Shown piece by piece: positions 8,883-15,652 of a DNA stretch of 53,587 bases (position 1 is its first letter; every line of letters starts with the position of its first letter). The notes under the pieces are model-generated. The model was not told where the DNA came from and ran no database searches. It worked only from the letters and a program-made list of their open reading frames with translations. The DNA comes from Deltaproteobacteria bacterium (GTDB taxonomy: Bacteria; UBA10199; JADGCS01). Both the position numbers and the translations under genes were made by a program. Where the stretch lies: positions 1 through 53,587 of the forward strand of contig JADGCS010000015.1 in the NCBI GenBank assembly GCA_015228875.1, in the 5' to 3' direction.

Positions 8883-10501
8883 CCCCCACTGCAAGTGACT
8901 ACATGATCCAGGCTGTCCCAAATTTTCTTTAAGAGACCCTTATCAAACTGTTTGATCACCTTTAGACCCTTGCTGGTTGAGGCATAGAGGACACCTGTGT
9001 TGATCCATTGCAACAGCAGTGAGAGACCGATTTTTTCGCGTTCGCTGAAAATGGCGGAGTCCCTATGCGCGATCAATTGATTGATGGACGAGGCGCCTGC
9101 GAGATCGGGCAGTGACTTGACAAAATCAATCATGCGTGTGGCGATAAACAGGGTGAAAATATCGGTTCGTTTTAATGACTCTGTTTCATGCCCCATCGCG
9201 GTGAGCCTTGCTCTGACCATGTTCCGGGGCGTTGGCGGCAGATTGATCTCTTGTGCGAGCGGTGTGCCGGGGATCACATACAACGGACTCGCACCTATAA
9301 GCACCGGAAGCCTGGCCGCCATGACAAGGGAATCAATGATGCTCTCCAGCGACTCCGACGGAAAACCCAGAATCTGTGATGAAAGAATCTTCAATCCTAA
9401 TCGGTGCGCCTCTTTGACCACTTCGATGTATTGACCAATCCTGTGTGGTCGTGAGACCGATTTGAGGACGGCTTCATTTGCTGATACAAGTGCAATGTTA
9501 AGATGTGTGAAACCGGCTTTTTTCATTGCCACAAGGATATCAAGGTCAAGGTCCCTGTAAGAGAGGCCGTTCATGGCGAGGTATTGCATTCCCCATTCCC
9601 CAAACTCCTCTGTCAACGCTGTGAGGAGTGCTGTGCATCTATTCTTGTCGACGGTAAGGTTGTCGTCCTCAAAGTCTATCACACGGTAGCCTTCCTGATG
9701 GCGCTGCCTGATTTCTGCAATAATATTTTCAACGGACCTCTGCCTGAATTTTTGAAACGTGGCGTGTACCGAACAGAAAGAGCAGTGATAAGGACACCCC
9801 CGCGAGGTCATCACAAAGGCCATCGGTTTTCCCTGATACTGGTACTGATCAGGCGTAAAGTCAGACAGATCGGGGATCAGATGATCATGCGTGTTGGCAG
9901 AGTGATCACGGGCATTGAGGATTTGTTTGCCCTGTTTCTTGTAACCAAGCCCCGGTATCAAGGCGGGGTCGAAAGAGGTTGCATAAAACCAGCTCTGCAA
10001 AAAAAGCACCAGGGGGCCTTCGCCTTCACCGCAGATCACATAATCAACGGCGGGGTGTAGAAGAACAGAGTCCGGTGCGGCGGAAACATGCGACCCGCCG
10101 ACAATCACGGGACAATCGCAGCCCCTTTTGACAGCCGCAGCGGTTTTGAGCGCCTCGCGGTAGTAGGGCGTGAAAAGGCAGGAGATGCCCACGATGTCGG
10201 GCCGATATTCACTGACATGTTTTGTGATAGTGTGATCATCCGCACCAAAACGGTAATATTGGTGGAATACACAGAACGGGCTCTGATCGGCGTGTTCGTA
10301 ATATTCACCGAGGTATTTTAATTCATCGGGGATCGGGATGGTGTGTTTGCCAAACCCCTTGTGAAAGTCGATGATCCTGACTTGTACATCACGCACATGT
10401 TTTTTTACGGCCGCCTTGAGATACGCAAGTCCCAAGGGCTGCAGGCGGATCTGTGTGTCGTAGAAGTCTTCGATAGGGGGCTGGATAAGCAGGAGGCGCA
10501 T
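8867..10501 (-). CDS. B12-binding domain radical SAM protein
   Basis: 544 residues. N-terminal cobalamin-binding-like domain (about 1-170: LLLIQPPIEDF, DIVGISCLF, VIVGGSHVSAAP, VDYVICGEGEGPL), then the radical SAM core with the cluster motif C-PYH-C-SF-C near residue 237 (CX3CX2C) and downstream IDFEDDNLTVD. The C-terminal part (PGTPLAQE) is typical of this class. Such enzymes perform methylations or rearrangements in cofactor, lipid or natural-product pathways; the substrate cannot be inferred. The ATG is preceded by AAGGACC. It stands alone between a convergent gene and the codirectional gatED operon 58 nt upstream, so cotranscription is possible. Confidence 0.9.
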   Translation of the reverse strand: MRLLLIQPPIEDFYDTQIRLQPLGLAYLKAAVKKHVRDVQVRIIDFHKGFGKHTIPIPDELKYLGEYYEHADQSPFCVFHQYYRFGADDHTITKHVSEYRPDIVGISCLFTPYYREALKTAAAVKRGCDCPVIVGGSHVSAAPDSVLLHPAVDYVICGEGEGPLVLFLQSWFYATSFDPALIPGLGYKKQGKQILNARDHSANTHDHLIPDLSDFTPDQYQYQGKPMAFVMTSRGCPYHCSFCSVHATFQKFRQRSVENIIAEIRQRHQEGYRVIDFEDDNLTVDKNRCTALLTALTEEFGEWGMQYLAMNGLSYRDLDLDILVAMKKAGFTHLNIALVSANEAVLKSVSRPHRIGQYIEVVKEAHRLGLKILSSQILGFPSESLESIIDSLVMAARLPVLIGASPLYVIPGTPLAQEINLPPTPRNMVRARLTAMGHETESLKRTDIFTLFIATRMIDFVKSLPDLAGASSINQLIAHRDSAIFSEREKIGLSLLLQWINTGVLYASTSKGLKVIKQFDKGLLKKIWDSLDHVVTCSGGQVLI

Positions 10502-10559
10502 GATGGGTCCTTGCAGCAGGCTTAAGAGGGAACAGGTCTTACAGTATTTATTTGGGTCC

Positions 10560-11942
10560 TTACTTGTGTACCTTGCTTAAAAAAACCTCGACCTCTGGCA
10601 CGCCGCCCTGAAAAACAAGATAGCCGTTGCAGGGCTCGCGCTCTGTGATCTCACCGTTGATCGGTGTCAGCATGATCTTTTGGACCTCTTTAAGGTCGCT
10701 TGTCTGTCCAAAGGCCCAACCGAGTTTGATGTAGGCGACCTCTGGCAGCATGTTTTCGAGCGGGATAATTCCCTTGTTCATGAGATCGCGGCCCGTGTCG
10801 TAAACAAACATGTGCGCGTATCCCCACAGGGTCTGCACGGTCATGTAAATGGCCACACCTTTTTTAATCGCCCGCTCAATCGCCGGGTAAAGCGGTTTGT
10901 TGACATGGCCAAGCCCCGTGCCTGCAATGATGATGCCCTTGTAGCCGTTGTCGACCAGAGAGTCGATCATGTCGGGCCGCATGTTGGGATAGTAGTAAAT
11001 GAGCGTGACTTTGTCTTCGAAGACGGGTGTGATGGTCACATTTTTGTCTTTGCGTCTTTTTTTGTAGTCAGGTTTGAGCGGTGTGATTTTGTTGCGGTTG
11101 ATCATGGCGATGGGGATGTCGCCGATGGTCCTGAATGTGGAGCGGTAAGAGGAATGCATCTTGCGAACACGTGTGCCCCTGTGAAGCAGACCGTACTCGT
11201 TGGATGTGGGACCAAACATGCAGACCATAACCTCTGCGATGTCGGACTCGGCCGCGGCCTTTGTGCCATGGATCAGATTGAACGCGGCATCGGATGAGGG
11301 CCTGTCGGAGGACCTTTGCGAGCCAACCAGAATGATGGGTACCGGAGGATCCTGCACCATGAAGGAAAGGGCTGTGGCCGTGTGGTGCATTGTGTCTGTC
11401 CCGTGTCCGATGAGTATCCCGTCGATGCCTTTGCGGATTTCTTCGCCAATCCTTACAGCGAGCTGCTTGTATTGATCCGGTCCCATGTTTTCGCTGAAGA
11501 CGGCAAAGAGTTTTTCGGTGGACATGTTGCAGATGTCTGCAAGTTCGGGCACGGCCCCGTAGAGTTCGCCGGGAGAAAAGGCAGGGATGACTGCCCCTGT
11601 CCGGTAATCGAGGCGGGACGCGATTGTGCCGCCTGTGCCAAAGAGTTTGATGTTGGGTTTGTCTTTGGAAAATGGGAATTCTTTTTCGGGGATTTTGTAG
11701 TTGGCCTTTTTGTAGCCCTTTTCTGTCATATCGAGAATGGTCTCGACCGCAACCCCAATGTTGTAGCCCGTAGAAACCTTGAGCACAATGTGCCTGTCGT
11801 CGTCGTTTTCGCTGCGCGGGAGGACGATGCCTGTAAAGCTGCCGCGCGTTGTTTTAATCGCAGCCTCGCTCCAGACCCTGATATCAAATTTTTTAAGCGC
11901 CTTGAGGGCTTTGCCTTTGTATCCTTTAAAAGTTTCACTCAT
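10560..11942 (-). CDS. gatD: Glutamyl-tRNA(Gln) amidotransferase subunit D (archaeal type)
   Basis: 460 residues. The N-terminal domain (about 1-90: VWSEAAIKTTRGSFTGIVLP) is the small barrel found in GatD and absent from free asparaginases (about 330 residues). The rest is asparaginase-like: GTGGTIAS near 103, HGTDTMHHTA near 180, GSQRSSDRPSSDAAFN, and HRGTRVRKMHSS with the conserved Lys near 260. These positions match the Thr-Thr-Asp-Lys catalytic set of archaeal GatD. GatD frees ammonia from Gln or Asn for GatE, which amidates Glu-tRNA(Gln). Its ATG overlaps the gatE stop (ATGA), so translation is probably coupled. GatD is known from archaea; here the neighbours are bacterial. Confidence 0.93.
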   Translation of the reverse strand: MSETFKGYKGKALKALKKFDIRVWSEAAIKTTRGSFTGIVLPRSENDDDRHIVLKVSTGYNIGVAVETILDMTEKGYKKANYKIPEKEFPFSKDKPNIKLFGTGGTIASRLDYRTGAVIPAFSPGELYGAVPELADICNMSTEKLFAVFSENMGPDQYKQLAVRIGEEIRKGIDGILIGHGTDTMHHTATALSFMVQDPPVPIILVGSQRSSDRPSSDAAFNLIHGTKAAAESDIAEVMVCMFGPTSNEYGLLHRGTRVRKMHSSYRSTFRTIGDIPIAMINRNKITPLKPDYKKRRKDKNVTITPVFEDKVTLIYYYPNMRPDMIDSLVDNGYKGIIIAGTGLGHVNKPLYPAIERAIKKGVAIYMTVQTLWGYAHMFVYDTGRDLMNKGIIPLENMLPEVAYIKLGWAFGQTSDLKEVQKIMLTPINGEITEREPCNGYLVFQGGVPEVEVFLSKVHK

Positions 11943-13906
11943 GATTTTGCACCTTCGATCATTTTGCGCAGGTTTTTTAGTTCGAGCGAACCCAGTGCGA
12001 GCTTTTTGAGTTCTCCCATGATCCAGTTGGTTTGTGCACCGGGGTGTCTGGATGTGCAGATCTGTGTGAATTTTCTTTTGAGGGGGGGGATTTCATCCGC
12101 GATTTCTTTTTTGGAAATATTTTTGAGATGCAGCGATTCGAGCAGAGATTCAAAACTGATGTTGGGGTGCTCGTACACTGCGGGCAACATCTCTTTGATG
12201 ATGTGGGTTTTAAGTTTTTTTTCTGCCACATACCGAAACAGGCCGTAAATTTTTTTAAACGAAAAATCGGCAGAGGGTTTGATGGCGCCCTGAAGATGTT
12301 TGAGATTGTGCGCAAAGACGGTGCAGACAAAGGGCGCAGGGTAGTTGTGTGCCGTGACGAGTTTTTTGATCAGCGGCATCAGGTTGTTGCGCAAGATATA
12401 ATGATGCGTGTCGGGAGGGGCCTGCCATTTGGCGAGTTGTTTAAACTGCGAAGCGACAGACGGTGGCAGACTGGCCCTGATGGTCTCAATTTGTTTTTCG
12501 GTGATGGCAATGGGCGCAGAGTCGGTGTCGGGGTACATGCGGTCTGGTCCCGGGAGTACACGTTCGAAGAGTGTGGTGCCGTTTGAGAGGGCCTTGCGGG
12601 TTTCGTTTGGGACACCGGTAAAGGCAAGTTTGCAGCGTTCTTCGATGGTCTCCAATGCTGTTTTTAAGTCGTCCTGCAGGGCGATGATCACCACCTGCGC
12701 ATCGTGCGCACCCGGTTGCACGACGTCAACTGTTTGGGTGAATTCTTCGGGGCAGAGCGGAGAGTCTGACTGTTCGCTGTGGATGAGGTTTGGCTTTTCG
12801 AGACACGCGATCACCTTAAGACGGTCAGAGAGTTCGCTCGCAAATGATTGTCCCGGTTGAGTGAAAAAAGAGAGCAGCCCGCCAAATAAAGGGAGATTGA
12901 TGACTGCCACTCTTTTGCCAGCGGCCCTTGCCTGTTTAAACAGGGGCAGGTCCAGACGAGAGTCGTGTTCGTTAAGCACCAGAGCGGTTGCCTGCCAGTC
13001 ATGCGAAGCCAAACGTTGCTGTAGAATTTTTGCGATCTCAATCAAGGCCTTTTGTCTAAAGGCCTCATGATGAGTGAGTTTGGGGATGTGGCTGATGCGC
13101 TGGACCCCCTTGATTTCGACACGCGTGCCGCCCGTGATGCTGACGTTGACATCCTGCCTTGCGGCCCCGCTGCCGACATTGACCTTGCTGGTGCTCCGCG
13201 CCATAAAGCGTAAATAATGCCCCACCTCGGCGGCCTCCTGCGGTGTGGTCATATCGGGACGAGTCACGGTTTCCATAAGAGGCATGCCGAGCCTGTCGGT
13301 TGTGTAAATGCGTTCGTGGCCGATATCGGAGACCTCGCGGCAGGAGTCTTCCTCGATGCTGAGTTGAATGATCCCGATCTTTTTGTTTGGGATGGTGACC
13401 CTGCCCTCGACGCCCAAAATAGCGGTTCTTTGAAAACCTGTTGGGATACTCCCGTCCAGATACTGTTTGCGGGTGATGTGAGTCTCGCCGACGATGTTGA
13501 GTTTGAGCAGCAGCGCCATCTCGAGCGCGATATCAAGCGCTTCGCGGTTTAAAAGAAACGGCGGGGTGTCATCAATATCGTAGGTGCAGGCCGTCTGGTA
13601 GTTGATGCGGTAGGTGATGTTTTTGCGTGTTTTAAACTCCATGAGCGCGGTCCCGTCGTATTCGCCAAGCTCGCTGAGTGTGGGTCGCATGTTGCGCAGG
13701 ACCTCGGAGTTGAAGTCGTCCCTGTTGTGGTAAATGCCGGCAGGACAGCGGCAGAAGAGCTTGTGCCGTGTCTTAAGCTGTTGATGAATTTCGAGCCCGC
13801 ACTTAAAGCCAAGTTTTGCATAATCGGCCGGGGTCATTGCGGATAATCTTTTGTAGCCGACAATTTTTTTTGTCTGATCGTAATTATTTTGTGGTTGTGT
13901 GCTCAT
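11939..13906 (-). CDS. gatE: Glutamyl-tRNA(Gln) amidotransferase subunit E (archaeal type)
   Basis: 655 residues, far longer than bacterial GatB (about 480). The N-terminal kinase/transamidase core has GLEIHQQLKTRHKLFCRCP near residue 35, LDGSIPTGFQRTAILG and IEEDSCREV. A middle insertion (about 300-440: LPLFGGLLSFFTQPGQSFASEL) corresponds to the AspRS-like GAD domain that marks GatE. The C-terminal YqeY/tail domain ends in QTNWIMGELKKLAL. GatE phosphorylates and amidates mischarged Glu-tRNA(Gln); with GatD it gives Gln-tRNA(Gln). First gene of a two-gene operon with gatD. No strong ribosome binding site is seen. GatB/A/C and GlnRS are not in the window, so redundancy cannot be judged. Confidence 0.93.
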   Translation of the reverse strand: MSTQPQNNYDQTKKIVGYKRLSAMTPADYAKLGFKCGLEIHQQLKTRHKLFCRCPAGIYHNRDDFNSEVLRNMRPTLSELGEYDGTALMEFKTRKNITYRINYQTACTYDIDDTPPFLLNREALDIALEMALLLKLNIVGETHITRKQYLDGSIPTGFQRTAILGVEGRVTIPNKKIGIIQLSIEEDSCREVSDIGHERIYTTDRLGMPLMETVTRPDMTTPQEAAEVGHYLRFMARSTSKVNVGSGAARQDVNVSITGGTRVEIKGVQRISHIPKLTHHEAFRQKALIEIAKILQQRLASHDWQATALVLNEHDSRLDLPLFKQARAAGKRVAVINLPLFGGLLSFFTQPGQSFASELSDRLKVIACLEKPNLIHSEQSDSPLCPEEFTQTVDVVQPGAHDAQVVIIALQDDLKTALETIEERCKLAFTGVPNETRKALSNGTTLFERVLPGPDRMYPDTDSAPIAITEKQIETIRASLPPSVASQFKQLAKWQAPPDTHHYILRNNLMPLIKKLVTAHNYPAPFVCTVFAHNLKHLQGAIKPSADFSFKKIYGLFRYVAEKKLKTHIIKEMLPAVYEHPNISFESLLESLHLKNISKKEIADEIPPLKRKFTQICTSRHPGAQTNWIMGELKKLALGSLELKNLRKMIEGAKS

Positions 13907-13929
13907 GATTGGTGATTTGCGTCAGGCGC

Positions 13930-13970
13930 CTCATAGCGTTTAACCGGCAAAAAGATCAAGTTGTGATCTT
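13930..13970 (-). promoter_or_regulatory. Candidate gatED promoter with overlapping palindrome
   Basis: Minus-strand TTGATC (13959-13954) and, 18 nt on, TATGAG (13935-13930), giving a start near 13924. A perfect palindrome AAGATCA-N5-TGATCTT (13952-13970) covers the -35 hexamer, so it may be an operator. Both parts are inference from pattern; the palindrome itself is certain. Confidence 0.35.
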
Positions 13971-14031
13971 GTGAGTTTGGATGATTTTTGTCTGTTCCTC
14001 AAATGGGGTGTCCGCCAATCAGTTCTTCACC

Positions 14032-14060
14032 TTGACGCTTAGGCGGTATTTATCTAATAC
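14032..14060 (+). promoter_or_regulatory. Candidate gshA promoter
   Basis: TTGACG (14032-14037), with either TCTAAT after 15 nt (14053-14058) or TAATAC after 17 nt (14055-14060). The start of transcription would fall at about 14065-14067, on or next to the gshA ATG, which has no ribosome binding site: a leaderless mRNA is suggested. Confidence 0.4.
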
Positions 14061-14066
14061 ACGCGC

Positions 14067-15650
14067 ATGCTGGCCCTTGATCAACTTAATGTGCGTCTCA
14101 AAGAAATCCTTAAAGGATGTGAATACCGTTGTCTTGATCACATCAAAAGGGGCATCGAAAAAGAGGCCCTGCGCATTACTGCAGATGGCCGTGTCTCGCA
14201 GGGCCCCCACCCACAGGGGCTGGGCGCGCCGCTCACACACCCTTTTATCACCACCGATTATGCCGAGGCCTTGCTTGAGTTTGTAACACCGACCTTTGAA
14301 GATACAAAACAACTCCTTCTTTTCATGCAGCGGGTTCACCAGTATGTTTACCGTCATATTGATTCTCAACTCCTCTGGCCGTGCAGTATGCCCTGCATGA
14401 TCGAGAGCGCAGATGAAATCAGGATTGCCGCATACGGGACTTCAAATCTGGGCAGGCTCAAACACATTTACAGGAAGGGCTTGGAACACCGCTATGGCAA
14501 GAAGATGCAGTGCATTGCGGGTGTGCATTACAATTGTTCCTTTCCCGAAAGATTCTGGTGCTGTTATCAGGAGTCCATTCATCAAACAGGCGACCTGCAG
14601 GCGTTTATCAACGATGGCTATTTTAAAATCATCCGCAACTTTGAGCGCTGGGCGTGGATGCTGATCTTGCTCTTTGGGGCCTCACCTGTTGTCTGCACAT
14701 CCTTTTTTAATGGTGGCGATTTACCGGCAGGTCTTGATGCCCTTGACCCCTGCACGTTGTACAGGCCTTATGCCACCTCTTTGCGGATGGGTGATTTTGG
14801 TTACAAGAGCCGTGTGCAACAGGGGATGAATATCTCTTACAACAATCTTGATGAATACGTGTCAGACCTCATCAAGGCCATGACCACCGGTGTGCCAGAG
14901 TACGAACAGATGGGCGTTAAACGTGACGGGGAATACATTCAGCTCAATACAAATTATCTTCAGGTCGAAAACGAGTACTACGGGCTTATCAGGCCCAAGC
15001 GTGCCGTTGTGGAGGGCGAGCGGTCTACGCAGGCATTGAACAAGAGGGGCGTTGAGTATCTCGAGATCCGCTGTCTCGATGTTAATCCCCTGTCTCCTAT
15101 TGGTGTGGATCGTGATCAACTGCTGTTCATCGATACCTTTCTGCTCTACTGTGTTCTCGAAGACTCCCCAACGATCGGCAGGGACGAAATGCGCATCATC
15201 AGGGCCAACCACAAGGCTGCGGTCTGCGAGGGGCGCAACACAAGCACACGCCTTTTTGATGTGACTCGCGGTCAGTGGACCACGATCAAAGACTGGGGTC
15301 ATGAACTCTTTGACAGGATGAAGATCGTGGCGTGTTATCTCGACGAGGGCGATACAAACGGCGATTACACGCGGGCGGTTAAAACACAAAGGGCAAGGCT
15401 TGAAAACCCCGATTTAACGCCGTCCGGGGGCATTTTGGGTCAACTCAAAAATTGTAAAATACCATTTTATCATCACGCGATGGGACTCGCTCGGGAATAC
15501 AAACAGTCTTTCAACAAAACAGAATTACCTGTGCAGGACAGGCTTTTTTTAGAACAGGCGGCGCAGGATTCGATTCGAGATCAGGATCACCTGGAACGGT
15601 CAGACACTGTATCCCTAAATGCATATATCGAGCGGTATTTGAGGACGTGA
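14067..15650 (+). CDS. gshA: Glutamate--cysteine ligase (gammaproteobacterial GshA type)
   Basis: 527 residues, the usual length of E. coli-type GshA. It joins Glu and Cys with ATP, the first step of glutathione synthesis, in the cytosol. Seen: GIEKEALRIT near residue 30 (matches the start of E. coli GshA GLERETLR), HPFITTDYAEALLEFVTP, GVHYNCSFPERFW, a SLRMGDFGY motif and EIRCLDVNPLSPIGVD. The start matches the family N-terminus, which supports the ATG even without a Shine-Dalgarno. No gshB is in the window. It ends 2 nt before the stop of the convergent 987-residue protein gene. Confidence 0.95.
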   Translation: MLALDQLNVRLKEILKGCEYRCLDHIKRGIEKEALRITADGRVSQGPHPQGLGAPLTHPFITTDYAEALLEFVTPTFEDTKQLLLFMQRVHQYVYRHIDSQLLWPCSMPCMIESADEIRIAAYGTSNLGRLKHIYRKGLEHRYGKKMQCIAGVHYNCSFPERFWCCYQESIHQTGDLQAFINDGYFKIIRNFERWAWMLILLFGASPVVCTSFFNGGDLPAGLDALDPCTLYRPYATSLRMGDFGYKSRVQQGMNISYNNLDEYVSDLIKAMTTGVPEYEQMGVKRDGEYIQLNTNYLQVENEYYGLIRPKRAVVEGERSTQALNKRGVEYLEIRCLDVNPLSPIGVDRDQLLFIDTFLLYCVLEDSPTIGRDEMRIIRANHKAAVCEGRNTSTRLFDVTRGQWTTIKDWGHELFDRMKIVACYLDEGDTNGDYTRAVKTQRARLENPDLTPSGGILGQLKNCKIPFYHHAMGLAREYKQSFNKTELPVQDRLFLEQAAQDSIRDQDHLERSDTVSLNAYIERYLRT

Positions 15651-15652
15651 GA

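Noticed and set aside
10560..11942. Plain L-asparaginase
   Set aside because: Length, N-terminal barrel, GatD-specific RVRKMHSS block and coupling to gatE all indicate GatD.
11316..12248. 310-codon plus-strand frame across gatD and gatE
   Set aside because: Antisense to two secure genes, composition atypical for protein, no family similarity.
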